DNA from: Blasia pusilla
Taxonomy: Eukaryota; Marchantiophyta; Marchantiopsida; Blasiales
Reading direction: 5' to 3'
DNA length: 64,000 bases
Assembly (NCBI GenBank): GCA_050084515.1
Contig: CM114275.1
Coordinates: forward strand, 9,114,001 to 9,178,000
Under the pieces are notes generated by a model. That model ran no database searches. It saw only the letters and a program-made list of their open reading frames with translations, and had not been told where the DNA came from. This document shows, piece after piece, positions 23,583 through 36,566 of this stretch; position 1 is the stretch's first letter; every line of letters begins with the position of its first letter. The translations under genes and the position numbers were made by a program.

Positions 23583-26500
23583 ATGGAGCAGGGGCCAGGG
23601 TATCCGCATTCGTATCTGCCTCCGCAGCAATTTCCTTATCATCCAGGAGCGTATCCTTTCGGAGGTCCAGGGTCCGGGGTTCCATTGCAGCAGCAGGGTA
23701 TAGCGCCGCAGGCATTTTTCAATCCGTGGGAGCCACCTCCGCCTCCCGTTCCGCCACCATCAGACTCGGACTTGCAGAAAAGGATCGATAAACTTGTGGA
23801 GTATGCTGCGAAGAATGGGCCTCAGTTTGAGGCTTTGATGAAAGAGAAGCAGAAGGAAAATCCCGCTTATTCGTTTCTCTTTGGAGCTGAGGGACATAAT
23901 TACTATCGATACAAGCTATGGTTGACCATAAACCCCCATTTGACGTCTCTAAACCCTGCCCATGCGCAAGTGAGCCCTAATTTGGCCTCCTTGAATCCTC
24001 CTCTACCCGCCTTGAACTCTTCCATCAACCCTGCAATGAATGCTCCCCAGGCGTCACAACCTCCTGGAACGTTTCCCCCGTCGTTCTACGACCAGCAGCA
24101 GCAGCAGCCGCAGCAGCACGCCCAACCATTTTTCGATCAATTTCAGCACGAAGCGTATGGGCAATACAATGCCCAGCTCTTCAATGCCCAGCAGGGACCG
24201 TTGCCCCCAGAAATTGCTCTGGAGCTCAAAGGGGTCCTTGATGGATTAACAGGCACGAAGGAGTCTATAAAGGGAGCCAAAACGTGGTTTATGCAAAGGG
24301 CTTCATTTGGACCTGCACTGGCAGAGGCCATGCGAGATAGGGTTTTATCGTTGGAAAACGACGTGGAGAAGCAGCTGCACGTTATTTACCTGGCCAACGA
24401 CATCCTCTTTAATAGGTCAGTCGACGATCTCATGTTCTTAATGTGTATGCGCGTGGCTCAGATTATTTCCTCCAGTAAATCGGGTGTTCTTTGGAGCAAT
24501 TCCGAACTTCATGGTTTTGTGGGTTGAGGTGTAGGAGAAGCGTTCTCTTTAGAGAAAGTTTGTAAGTGACCTTAGTCGATAAGTTGCCAAGACGGTGAGT
24601 ACAAAGATTTATCTTAGTTTTTCATGACTCGATTCATAGGAAGGCAACGCTGTTGCCATTTTTAGTTCTGCTGGAATTGTTGCAGCCCATTGTCGAAGCC
24701 AATGGGCATGCTGGGTCAGATGTTTTACATGTTTTCATTGTTTTGATAGTCCAGCTTAATTGCCCTTATCTCCCATCGATGCTCTTACCATGGCACCTCG
24801 ACTGAGTGCAAACTCTACAGTTATGTTAGAAGTCCTAAAGGTGGTTTGAGTCACGGTTTTCTCTTCCATAGGATACAGGTTTAGGGCGGTAAGCCCATTT
24901 ACGTTTCCTTCGTCTAAAATACAGTGAGGGGAACCTTTTTTTTTTTGTAAGATAATTCTCGTTTTTATTGCTTTTCCTTGACGTTTAGAAGGTTGGATTT
25001 TTGTGGCATCTAGGAGGCTGGATCAAGGGATGAAACCAAAACTCTCATCGATTACTGTCTTACAATGTACATTGTGACGAGATGGTTTCTCTTGGGTCTG
25101 ATTGCCTATATTTAGATGTGGTGGATTTCATCATTAGAAATGCTGTTTATGGATACGCATATGATACAATGGCCCTTCTCAAATGCAGTTTACAGCATCG
25201 AAGTTCCCCGGCTGAGCTTGACAATGAAGCTTTGGCTTTTAGACCGGTCCTGGGTCCGATGTTGGCAGCTATCTTCCATAATCGCCAAAATCCTGAGGTC
25301 AACCAATCACGGCTTCAGTCTATACTCAAGTTCTGGGGTGCAAAAGAGGTTTTCGACACTGATGCCATCAATACCTTTGAAGGGGAGATGGTGGCGGGCC
25401 CTCCTCCACCTCTACCAGACCCATCTGCTGCTTTGCAAACAACCACAGGTGTGTAAGGTTCTGGCAAACAACCACAGATTCTGGTGAGAGGTTCTCATGA
25501 TGTGCATAGTTGTTTTGTTGAGTCGTAGAGGTTATCTTCAATTTAAGAGTTGCATCTTGTGTATGAACCATTTGTCTCCTGTTGTTTTTCCTGTTCGAAT
25601 CAAATTTCCAAGACACCATCTCCTTGGCGCAATCATCTCTAATATAATAGCAAAGAAGAGTGTGTTTTGGAGTTTTTCAAGCCCGTTTTCCCATTGAAAC
25701 TCATTCTCTGTAGAGCATAATTGTTGATTTCATAAGATCAAGGGGCTGTGCTATTGAATTTAAAATGATCCAAAGAAGATTTTTCTGATAAAGATGATGA
25801 GAACATCTGACTTCTTCTCCGTAGATAGTCTTGGTGGGAAGTAGGATATGCCAGTAAGGAGTATCCATACCATAGTGTGAAGGTCTTTCATATAAAAGTG
25901 AAGGCAAATTCTTGGTCGAAGTTGGTTTGGTCTGGGTTGTGATCGGGCTAATTTGTTCAATTGCATATAGAAATATCACAGATCTTTTGGTCCATTTTGT
26001 AAGAAGAGGTGTATGGACCAAGTAGCTATTATCACTGCTCAATTTTTTTCCATTAGGTGCTGGCCAGCTGACTGTTGAAAGAAGACCAGAACATGATTGT
26101 GTGGGGGTGACTTAATGCAGGTGGTGTGGGTTCCCTACCATCTGGTGCATCTGGAGTAGCCGCATTCCAGTATGGTGGGCAGTGGCCAGCAGATCAGTTG
26201 CGCGCTCCACAATCATCAAATGAGCAGAAACTTCAAGACCAACCGGCATCTTCTTTTGGCAGTGTTTTACCCACTCCTCCCTCATTTTTTGGATCGGGTG
26301 TACAATTTAGTGCAGGTGCTCCTCAGTTCATGGCAGGTTCTGTCCCTGCAGTCTATCCTGTTTTGCCCGGCCCTCCTTTCCTTGCACCTTTGCCAACACC
26401 TGTCACCCAAAATGCCACTCCTGCCCTTGCCCAATTACCCGCTCTCCGGACTTCCGATCAACCGCCCTATCCTCTCTTTCCTCCTGGTTTGATTCCTGGC

Positions 26501-26962
26501 ATGGTGCGCAAGATGCAAATTGGGAGTGGGGTTCCTTACTCTCCGTTGAGTCCTCTCGACATTCCCACTGTCATACCGCCTGCGACAACCTCTGAGACCT
26601 ACATTCTTGAGAGAGTGGCAAAGTTTTTCAAGGAGATTGGAGAGGTTGATCCATTGGAAGGACAGTACAAGGCTAGTGAGATGGGAGAAGAAAATGAAGG
26701 GGAAGAAGGTGAGGGTGGAAGGGAAGGAGGTGCCCGAATTCCTCCTCCTGGACACTTGCAGGTGGATCCGGAGACTGGTACTCTACCTGATGGCAGCGTC
26801 GAGCATAGACCAGGTGTAGGCAGTACAGGGCGGCTTGGTTTGGGGGCAGCTGCTGACCCTAATGAGGTCACACAATATGACGATGTGTATACTTCATACA
26901 GAAAACAACGGAGTACAAATTATCACACCTCTCTAAGTGCGCGGGCAGCCGCGGCCAGATGA
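23583..26962 (+). CDS. SURP- and CID-domain splicing factor, CHERP-like, complete, three exons
   Basis: Coding exons 23583-24415, 25189-25448 and 26121-26962 join in frame to 644 codons; introns are 773 and 672 nt with GT-AG ends. The N-terminus is Pro/Gln-rich. The SURP module (about residues 60-115, [20 protein letters not shown] ... [19 protein letters not shown]) is followed by a Gln-rich spacer. The RNA-polymerase-II-CTD-interacting (CID) domain is split by intron 1: [20 protein letters not shown] joins [17 protein letters not shown], then a [13 protein letters not shown] end. A Pro-rich linker leads to an acidic Glu/Gly patch and a [20 protein letters not shown] end. The layout matches CHERP-type proteins of the U2 snRNP/pre-mRNA splicing machinery; no G-patch or RS domain is present. 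The start is the first ATG after a GA-rich leader. Confidence 0.9.
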
Positions 26963-28829
26963 TGTATTCCTCACTTCATATCTGCTCTTGAAGAGTACTC
27001 TCCTTAGTATGCTGGAATTATCCGGGGCCTTGGGATCTTCTTCAGGAGGGACTGGAAAGCGTCACCACGAAGTGGTTGTAACATTCATCGTAAGAAAAAG
27101 CCCGAACAAGTACAGGAAGTCAATGTGTAATGGTGAAAGTCATAGCTCGGATCTGAGGAGAATCAGATAGGCTTTAGGATAGACGATCAGTAGTGTCTGT
27201 AATATTTCAACTTACGAACTGCATTTCTCAGTTGGAGAACTGAACAACGGATGAACATCTTCGCTCAACTATTTTCTGTTGTGGAGGTTTTGCACTGATA
27301 TCTCGTGGTTGCAGCTCACAAGTCAAGTAGACCATTGAATCAGACTTGTTATTGGTGCCTAGGGAAATAGTGCTCCAGCTGAATGATTATTTCTCCTCTG
27401 ATATGAACCTTCAGCCATTCATGTCCTTTCCTCTGGAGGCTTTTACCAGTAGTTGGCATTGTTTTGGTGACATCTAGTTTTAGTTTGAATGTCCCATGAA
27501 TGCCTCTATTCAGTCCAGGAGCGTCGTGAGCACGAGGTATCCAACCTATTTCTGTCACCTCAGCCCTTTTTCATACATCGATGACATATTTCTTTGACCT
27601 GCACAAAATCGAAGCTTGTATGTACTGGGGTGATGTCCACTTCGGTATCGAACATCAGAGCTCTGACGCACGTCGTACAAGAAGCGGTCGGTCCCCAATG
27701 CGGTCACGCTCGATGCAGATTATTCGCTTCTCGAGATCTCCTGTCAACAACGCCGCGTTATCTACATTTGAGAATCAGATGGTGGAGGTCAGGTGACGGT
27801 CGCCGCTTGATTGCGCTCGCCATCTCAAGACTCTACCTGTCATCGAAGAAGGCAAACTCGCGTGGCAGCGATGATGTCGCCCGAACATCACCGAGAACAG
27901 GACACGCTTCTCCAGACGTGCCCGCTGAAGGAGACGGTGACAGTCTCACTGAGCGCCTGAATGTACCTTCACCAGAAGGGCGTGTACCCTCATTAGTTCG
28001 CTGAGATCCGTCACATCCATGCGGATCCCAGAAGTGCCTCCGAAAGGCGACGGTGAGTTCGTGTCACACTCTCTCAGAATCAAGCGTCGAGAAGAGGGAA
28101 ACAAGATCTGTCGCGATCCAGTAAGATTGAATCTGGATTTCCGAAGCGTGTGGGGACTCTAGTCTCTAGGGTTGTGTGTAAATTGCTCCCGACTTTGGAG
28201 TCTGCGTCTCCGGGGAACTCAAAGTTCTGGAGATTGAAGCGATGTCACTGTTGTCAAAGCGCCGCCCGCCGCCCCCGAACGTCCCATGCGCTTTTCCAGA
28301 TTGGCAGGCACCGAGATCCAAATGATGAGAGAGACCGATGAATCGTGTTCGTGATGCTATCTATCTCCAAGTTTGAGGGATTACAGAAGGGGGGGCCAAA
28401 GCTAAGACGCTGACATAAAACTTGAAGCACGTGCTCTTCCACTCTTGATCAAAAGTGCATGATAGAATATTTTACTTCTCTCTCCTGTGTCTTAGCAGAG
28501 GGGGAACCTTCAGGCAACCGAGAAAGAAGGTCGAGTGTACTTGCCACATCAAGATTCATAGCTGTGGGTGGACGCCACCTTTACAGTACAATCTGCTCCA
28601 ACCCAAATTTCACGCATAAGAAAGCCTCAACCAATCGTTTTCAGCAGCAGCCCTCGCGGAAGTTGGCAAGTCTGCATCATACCCTAATCGAACCGCAGCG
28701 ACAGATAGACGTAGAGTTGTTAGCTCTGAAGGAAGCTCAAACAACTGTGGTTCCCTAAATCGCCTAATTGTATGTAACGCGGAAAGGGATCTGGAACTTC
28801 CCCCGAGAACGCACGGAAGCTCTCGGTGT
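26963..28829. other. 3' flank of the SURP/CID gene and GC-balanced intergenic DNA
   Basis: The first few hundred bases are the likely 3' UTR. Around 27590-28010 there is an open plus-strand frame rich in Arg and Ser, but with no recognisable domain or splice support. It could be an upstream exon or chance. Confidence 0.35.
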
Positions 28830-29180
28830 TGATGTTCTGCATTTGACCCTCCGATCGCCAGAACGTCAGCAAAACGTAGAGGAGGATTTTGTTCTCATTC
28901 TGAGCATTGATGCTCTGTATTCGACCTCATCCATCGGCAGAATGCAGCAAAATCCGGAGGGAAATTTCATTCTTAGAAATGATCTTCTGGATTTGACCCC
29001 ACCATAGCTGGAATTCCAGAAAGACTCCGAGCTCTGATCGTGCAGTCGAATTGAAAAGAAAAGATCCGGGTTTCCCCATAATTGCAGCAAAAATCAGAGG
29101 GAAATGATATTCTAGATTTGACCCCACCTTAGCTGGAATTTCCGCTAAACGCAAACCTCTGCGTGTGCAGTACAATTGAA
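28830..29180. repeat. Imperfect tandem repeat, four units of about 80-130 bp
   Basis: Each unit contains a TTCT(G/A)nATTTGACC-type box (about 28833, 28912, 28988, 29110) followed by CAGCAAAAnnnnGAGG and a GAAATnATnTTCT-like link. The last two units also share GACCCCACCwTAGCTGGAAT. The copies are strongly diverged. Confidence 0.5.
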
Positions 29181-32100
29181 TAGAAAAAGAGCCGCGCAAC
29201 GCTGAGCTAAGCTTTGGGTCGAACAACAACTCGTGATTTAGAGCTGACACCTCCACGCAAACAAACCAGAGCGCAAACTGATACTCTTGCTTTAATCTGA
29301 CTCTAAGACAGCCATTAGCCGAAACCATCGTGACCACATCCTTACGCTTTCTCTGGTCCTTCCACCCAATTCCATATCCCGACAGCCCTCCCTAGATATA
29401 CCCGCGCTCCTGCCCGGGGATCCATGTGCCTTCAGACTAGACGCTTGCTACCCAAGGCGCTGTTGTCAATTTCTCAATTCTCAGAATTCACTTGTGTCCA
29501 GCCACAACAGCCTGCAGTCAGTGCAGATCTTGTATCATCAGGTTTCTGCCATCACGCCTCAATCAGTAGTATGTGTGTGCATCTTAAACTATCGTCGACA
29601 TCAATCTGACGCCCTCTTTCTCGAGCGGGCTGATAGGGCCTACTTCCATCTTTTGATCCATTGACCGCAATATCTTATCCTCCCTCAGCTGCTGTCTGTA
29701 TCCATCAAATCCTCAATGTGGTGAAAGTGGGTCCATGGCTTCGTGATCGGGATCATAGGCGTGTGTTGTCGTCAACTTCAGCTACCACAAAAGGAAACAA
29801 ACACACGCTGATGTAATTCAGCAGCGAAAGCTCGACGAGTGCGCGCCGTAGTGCCTGCTGCGTGGCTCCGCCCAGCGACCGAGGATCGGGCGAAGTTTCC
29901 AGGCGAGCTTTTCGTAATCGAAACTTGAAAAAACAAAAAAAAAAGTAAAGCGAACTCCCTTTCCTCCCTCAATGCCAGATTTGCAGTTCGCGGATCGATT
30001 CTTGAGTTTCGCATGAGAAAACGTGTCGACGTGGTCTCATTGCAAAAGGGTCTAGTGCACGGATGGGGGGAGAGAGAGCTTCTACTCACTGATCGGATTA
30101 CGCGTCCGGGCTGCTGGGCTAGGAGCGAATGAATGAAATGATTTCTCGTCCACCGGGAAGAGGATGGATTTGTCCTCTTAATCCACGGGGAAGTCCGAAG
30201 GCCCCTTTTTCATGCGTGTGTCAACGACGCCTTCACCTCCGACTTCAAGCATTTTCAGATCTCGAGCACTGTTTTTTGTTTTTTCAAGTCGAGCTCTCGG
30301 ATATTTCCCCCCCTAGTTCTCAAACCGGGAGAGTAGTCAAGTCACCATTTCCTCCCAAGTTCACGTGAACGTTCTCCTCTCTCGGAAGGCACATAGACAA
30401 GTCCGCCGTGGGGGATTGAGGTGGAATCGAATCGGTAACCTCTTGAACGCATTGAGCTACACTTGTCTCTAAAGCAGTTGGACATGTAATGCTTTCTATG
30501 TCTTTCTATTAAGGAGCTCAAAGTAGAAACACAAGAACATTACATGAGAAACGGGTCCTCGAGAGAACACAGCAATTCGGATACTCGCACGGAAGAATTC
30601 CCTCGCTCCGAAGAAAAGTGACGGAGGGAAACCGCCATCGTGGCCGATCTGGTACTGGAAGTAAACAAATTGGCTTTCGCTGTCCATGGAGCTAAGATCT
30701 TACGTGTGGAAGTAGGTGAGCAGGGAAGGTCGGATCGGACAAATCGCGGAAAACGCTGAGCTTCGACGAACGGGTTTTTCATACATGCGAGGCACATGAT
30801 GTGCAGTAGACAGCCGTTGTGAACTTAGTCTGGCCGGCGTGTGCTGATAGATGTGAGCACGAAGCATACTTCGGATATCGCGTCCTAGTTGAAGCAGGCG
30901 CTCTGGCTCGAATCGAAAGGTCCGGCATCTATGAAAACTGGATCACGTGATGGCTTGGAACGTGTGCTCGAGGGCCTTTCTTTTCCCACCGCCGCACTCG
31001 TTGTAGGCCTGTATTTCAGGCGGGACGATATCGTGAGGAATGCATCAAGAGAGTTCGAGTCAACTCGTCCGGCCTCTGTGAATGCGCAATTCTTGACTAA
31101 CTTGAATCCTTGTGATTGTTTAAGAGAGGGAATATGCATCAAACGGCCTTTGGACGTAAAAGCTCGGAGCTCTCGCTATCGAAGGGGTTCACTTTTGAGT
31201 ACCAACCACAATGCGCGAGCGAGACGAAGGCGGACATGCGCACTTGTGGAGGTGCTCGACGACATCACCTGTTGAGGGATTGCTCATCCAGCGAGTAGTT
31301 GGATTTTCTCAGCGCATCACCGAGTACAGGGATCGCCGAACGAAGACGCGCACTGAATTGTGTGACACAGTAGCATCATTGCAGCGAGGACTTACGTCAA
31401 ATAAAAACTCAGCGTCCATTGATGCTTTCTTGGTGAGGTCGTTCCATGTCATGATCCACATTGTACAGTCGGACATTTGTGTGTGTGAGGAGTTGGGATC
31501 GAAAGTTACCAACCGCGACGGAGAATGCTCGATGCATCTCGAAAAATGCATCGCTAACTCACCAAACATCTCTGTATGATCTTGGGAAGAATCAGGTGCA
31601 CCAAAGCCAAATCCGTCGACGAAGACAAGAATAGTTTGAGTAAGATCTGTTGAAGCGTCGCAATTTTGCGACTCGACTTGCATTAGATCAGCGACCCATG
31701 ACATATCCGAGCTTAAAGCAACGAGAAAGTTTACAGCCATTGACGTCAACGGGAAGGAGATCCTCATCGACCAACGACTCCGGCAGAAAAAAATGCTTGA
31801 AGTCTATCGGCAGAAAAAAATCCTTCTTAACGCTCGATAGAGAAAAAATGCTTGCGATGAACCTCTGGAATGATTTGTGAAATAGGAAATTGAAGGCTTA
31901 CCGAAATAGCAACAGTCCCTGGCCGATCCCGGGATTGTGCACGATAGTCACACACAGATGGAAGAGCTTCGAAGTTGAACTATGTCTAGATAAATGCCCT
32001 CAGCAACTGTCGTGAAATGAGGAGCGGAAATGGCTTCCGCGATATGCACACTCTTGATGGCAACATTGCAGAAGAGATATGCTCGCAGGCACCATAAAGC

Positions 32101-32970
32101 ATGAGACACCGTCCTATCCACGTTGGATAATGGAAATTACACAGCAACCTTTGACGACCGAGAAAGCCCCGTCGCTACAGGAGTTGAGAAGCTTGTTCCC
32201 AATGATTTTCACTTTCTAGATAAACGACATATGACGTGAGTGGTTCTAATCTAGGAATTCCTAATCAATAGAAGCTCCATTCGCTTCTCCGTAAAGACAT
32301 ACAGCGTGCTACAGTGACTTTGAGTATTCTCAACTAGGTCTATCGATATGGACAGACATCATGAGCGCTTCGTGTGCAGATGTAGACCTCCAACAGAAAG
32401 GGATATATATATATACATATATGTATATGTATAAAAATGCTCCGCACTTATGAATATACAATGTCATGCTGTTACTTTCGAACAGTACGTCGAAAACGGT
32501 TTTCAGGTGCTGAACATAAGGGGTTCAACCGAAGAAGAATGCAGTGCATGTAGGATTAGAAGACAAGCTGCCATACATATCTAGCCCAGCCAGCAGCTTC
32601 ACGAGTCGTTGTTCTACACATGACGATAAACACACCAATTTACACTAGTATCTATGAATGGACACATTTACACACCAGTGATTCGGATGGATCCAATTCC
32701 GGCGCAGTCATGCCATATTATTCCTAGTGACATTGTACACGAGACTTTGCTATGGTGGTCGATTGCGTGGTTGACCTTCAGATATCTACAAGTTCAGTAG
32801 AGGTGACTTCAAGAACAACTCGTAAATCGGGTGGGACGGTTCCGTCTGCGTTCGAATCCGTCTCGTCTTTCTCTTGGCCGTTTGCTTCGCTAGCTGGCTA
32901 GGACACGAGTCCAGGCATAAGCCGAAGCGTCTCTGTAAATTCTGTGCGCTTCCAAAGTTAACGTTCCACG
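29181..32970. other. GC-balanced DNA, low in repeats, no protein family recognised
   Basis: The longest open frames (30889-31275 plus, 31309-31767 minus, 31211-31579 plus) overlap each other. None has a domain, targeting signal or credible splice partner that I can name. Composition resembles that of the genes rather than the AT-rich repeat DNA, so this could be promoter, UTR or noncoding-gene sequence. A TATA-rich short repeat lies near 32400-32440. Confidence 0.35.
30395..30468 (-). other. tRNA-like sequence with terminal stem, anticodon arm missing
   Basis: On the minus strand, 74 nt begin AGACAAGT and end ACTTGTCT, perfectly complementary 8-nt ends like an acceptor stem. Inside are TAGCTCAATG, close to the Pol III A box and D arm, and GATTCGATTCC, close to the B box and T arm. 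The two boxes are too close together for a tRNA, so an anticodon arm is lacking. It may be a tRNA relic, a SINE head or coincidence. Confidence 0.35.
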
Positions 32971-32982
32971 AACGTGCTTTTG

Positions 32983-33345
32983 TCACTCGTTGCGTCCGCG
33001 CATTCGTCTCCTCTTCCGCTCGTCTACAGACACCAGAGCCGGGAGAAGTTCTTCCGGAGATAAGATCGTTACGTCCGAGGACTCGTTGCCGATCCTCTTC
33101 ATCGTCATCCGCAAACATCCAATTACTCCTCCTCCCACATCCCCTTCTCGAGATGGCAATTTGAATTCAGCTCGGCCACCTTTCTGACATTTGTCCGGGG
33201 GAAGTACCTTCTGAGAGGAGCGAAGCTGCACCTTCCCATGACCGGCATCACATCCGTCGGACGGTAGCATTTCGTGCACAGACTTGAGCACTGCGTCGAG
33301 CGAAACGGATCTGGAAATCTGTATTTTTGTAGAAGTGGAAGCCAT
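32983..33345 (-). CDS. Hypothetical small protein, 120 aa
   Basis: A minus-strand frame starting with ATG in a good plant context (ATCATGGCTTCC, Met-Ala-Ser-Thr). The product is basic overall. Its C-terminus is the more gene-like part: SSDVTILSPEELLPALVSVD, then a basic RKRRRMRGRNE end. No signal peptide, membrane segment or known motif is visible. An alternative upstream Met in the same frame lies at 33372. An overlapping frame (33118-32786) is also open, so evidence for translation is weak. Confidence 0.25.
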   Translation of the reverse strand: MASTSTKIQISRSVSLDAVLKSVHEMLPSDGCDAGHGKVQLRSSQKVLPPDKCQKGGRAEFKLPSREGDVGGGVIGCLRMTMKRIGNESSDVTILSPEELLPALVSVDERKRRRMRGRNE

Positions 33346-34830
33346 GATGGCTCTAGCTGCGGGAGAGATCAAGCCAGCACGAGGAACCGATCCCGCGCGC
33401 CTACTCCTCGACCTGCCTGTGACGAAGGAAGGAAGGAAGGGAAAGGTGAACGAACGCTGGAGATGCAGAAGACCGCGCCAGTGTCGGAAACGAAAGGGAA
33501 GTAGGAGCTTTTTAATGACACTCCAGAGAGCGACGACGTAAACTGCGGGGAAGTTTTACTCCTGAGGTGAGGTGAGACTTCCTACCCAAGCATCCGTGAA
33601 AACGAACCAGAGAAAAAGACAGAGAACGAAACACCGGCTCAAGATAAGACAGATCTGGCTGGATCGATCACGGTAACCTCCGCTTAGTCACAGTGTTCGC
33701 CATGTTCCAATCGGACGCACGCATATGCGCAATTACCGTGTCATAGTGTTTTCCTGTGGTCGCCTCTCCCGCGAACGATTGTCGGCTGTCGGGAATTTTA
33801 CCGGAAAGCAGGCAGATTCCTGGGAACCCGTTGCTTGTCCTCCCGAGCTTCTCCACTGTACGTGTCGACTTCTGCGCGCGCTTTGTTATTTTGCCGCTGA
33901 TTCATGGCGACTTTTCCGTGCGATCTTGCGGACGCATTGCTCTAAGTCGCACCTGCACCGCGTTTTCCAGGACAAGTGAGGGTCACGAGAGTTGAGAGCT
34001 CCGGCGTGCAGCCACCAGATTCTTTCCCAACCAAGCTTCAAAAAAATCCCCTGACGCGATCTCAGCCGGCCCGACGCGTCCGAGTTGAATCTCGTAGCTA
34101 GATCTCCACTGCTGCTCCAGAGTCCGGAGAGCGCTGTGATCCCGCGTGCTAGAATCTATGGAGCGACAAAGACGCTGAAAGAAAAAGCTCGCCCGACGCA
34201 CGTGCACATCATCCACATGGAAGTTTGACGGGAATATTTTCACGTCGTTTGAATCGTCGACATTATTAATCGGCTGCGGCAGAGATCCGAGTCAGCGACT
34301 CCAACGAACTTGGATCAATTGATGAACTTCACCGACAGGACCCCGCTCCTGTTTGATCGCTGCCGGTTCGTAGCTTACTCTGGAGCTTTCCTGTTTCTCC
34401 GCTGGGACACAAGGGAACGCAGATTATAATTTCTCTCGTTCTTCGTTCCGAAAGCGTCAGCACCATCTGCGTAGATACCTAATTTTAGGCAGGATGCGGA
34501 TCAAGAGACTTCCACGTTCCCGCACCGGAATGCGCAGCATAGCAAAGACGAAGTAGACCTCCGGTCTCTCCCCCCTCACGCGCGATGAATGTTGGGAGAG
34601 CAGGCAGCCCGTCCCGGCTCCGCGACATGCTGGAAAATTGGGGCGGTCGTTGTTGCAGTGGGACACCCTCTTCCGACGCGTGAATATCATGAGATTTGGC
34701 AGGACCTGCTTTAATAGAACTACTTGTAGCCAGTTCGAACTCGTCTCTGCGCACTGCCTCTGTTTCAGGTGGACTGTTCAATGCACAGTTTCATCCAGAT
34801 TGAATGCCGTTAGTTCAATTAACTGGAAGA

Positions 34831-35213
34831 TATATAACGGCGAGGAGGTTTCCTCGACTTCCACACCCCGGTACCCGAACCTAGAAGTCTCGAGGGGCTC
34901 GAGCATCACATCTTCTTACTGTTCCCACCCTTTTTTGTTTTCGCGAACGCGGGCTTTCTTCGGCAATGGATGCAGACACAATTCAGAAACTTAGTCGTGG
35001 CTTATGAGCTCTGTCTGGAGATAGATTCCGCCCGCGAGCTTCACCTACATAGCTGCTCTATCTTTTACTTCCGAGCGTGGATCTTATTGCTGACCTAGTG
35101 CAACGGCTTCGCAGCTTGCGGGATCTGCCTGGCGATTCCTCTAGCGATCCTTGTCTGTTCGACGTGCGAGTTACGAGTTCGACGATTTGAACTTTTCTTG
35201 ACCCCAGGTGAGT
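34831..35213 (+). promoter_or_regulatory. Candidate promoter with noncoding first exon
   Basis: TATATAA at 34831-34837 is followed about 370 nt downstream by a perfect splice donor (CCCCAG/GTGAGT at 35208). Between them are only short upstream frames (for example MDADTIQKLSRGL at about 34969). This could be the leader exon of a plus-strand transcript, but I could not find a matching coding exon before the repeats begin near 36.2 kb. Confidence 0.25.
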
Positions 35214-36180
35214 CCTAGTCACAATCACATTATGCAGTTCAGGTGATGCGAATCGAGAGGAAACCCCATATCATAGTTGAAAACAGCGCCAGCAAGCCTT
35301 GCAAGAACGCCACCCTGAAATCGCATCGGAGGAGGTAGTGTGCACCTGGCGAAGAGAGAATTAATTTCACACATGCTCACTCACGATGGCCATGGCACTC
35401 GTTGTGCACTGCGAGAGGATGCTCGCACTATTTCTTGCTGCGTTCCTTCGAGCATAGCAGCTCACGATGTGGCGGTGGTCATGGTAATTACACATCCTGC
35501 GTAAACAGACGATTGGAGCGCATTTGGTGCAATAAGGGAGCTCGCTCATCGATGAACGAAGTTGCGATGATGGCGAGACAGAAAATCCAGCTCGTATATT
35601 CTTTTACGAAGGACATACTTCCTATTCTTCTAATTATTCGAACGAAAGATCTGACGTTGTTTTAACCGAGCCAACCGAATTCCTTCATTTGACGAATGGA
35701 TTCTTCTTAATTATTATCGCTTTCCCATAAGGACGGATCCTCCGCGCAGATGGGAGGCCTTCCTGTCGGGTAGTCAATGTTTTAATGAATCTTTTTTTCG
35801 TGTAGATGAAATGAGTTCCCCGCCCGTTTCTCACTTGTGCATGTTTGGAGCACTTTGTGTTTTCCCGGTGCCTTCCTTCTCTTCCACCGTTGTCTTTTTC
35901 CACCATTATGAACCGGACGTAAACGAGGACCTCACGGAGCACTACTACATGGGAAGAAACGATGGGATACTCTAGGCCCTTAGACAGACGGCCTCGTGTG
36001 GTTGAGAACTGCTGCTCACATAACATAACAATAGATCGTAAAGAATGATGGGATGCTGTAACTTTCCCTACCTGCACTGCGGTGCTTCTCCCGATTCCCG
36101 ACACAGTTCTATGGTTCTCCTTCGTTATTCTTGTTTTGCTGTGCTATCCGCTTTCGTATGGTGTAGCCAGGCCAAATGTG
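35214..36180. other. Intergenic, no gene recognised
   Basis: An open minus-strand frame of 139 codons (36104-35685) is Arg/Lys/His-rich and has no recognisable motif. The sequence turns AT-rich at the right edge. Confidence 0.3.
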
Positions 36181-36191
36181 ACCTTGCTCTC

Positions 36192-36369
36192 TATTATCTA
36201 TATGCTAATTTTTATTATACATATTATAATTTGCGGAGTATTATCTATATGCTAATTTGACACTCGTTTAGAAATCCTACAAACATTATAAGTATTTCAA
36301 GAGGGGGCGTATATGCACGGATTGCATATATAAGAGGAGGGGGTATATGCACGGAGGGCATATAAGCAT
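36192..36369. repeat. Short direct repeats
   Basis: A 20-bp sequence, TATTATCTATATGCTAATTT, occurs at 36192 and again at 36239. A second pair of about 33 bp (core TATATGCACGGA followed by GCATATA) occurs around 36309 and 36341. Confidence 0.6.
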
Positions 36370-36566
36370 AGGACAATGAGATGCACATGACGTCGTACTC
36401 AGCACACATATCATGGGCACTAACTAGTATATATTAATTGGAGGATGTGGTTTTCCTTGTTTTATACTTGTTATTAAATTTCTCTCATCAATATTTTGTC
36501 ATCTTAATTGGGTCTGAAATTTGGTAAAAAGAGTGAAGTTATTAATGAGGGGTTGTCCATCTCAAT

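Noticed and set aside
29922-30288. Inverted copies of TTTTTTGTTTTTTCAAG at about 29930 (minus) and 30270 (plus)
   Set aside because: Low-complexity T runs; the match does not extend into flanking sequence.
30885-31767. Overlapping open frames on both strands (128, 122 and 152 codons)
   Set aside because: They overlap one another, lack recognisable domains and have no consistent splice signals. I could not support any as a gene.
35685-36104. A 139-codon minus-strand frame
   Set aside because: Basic, low-information sequence with no motif and no promoter or splice support.
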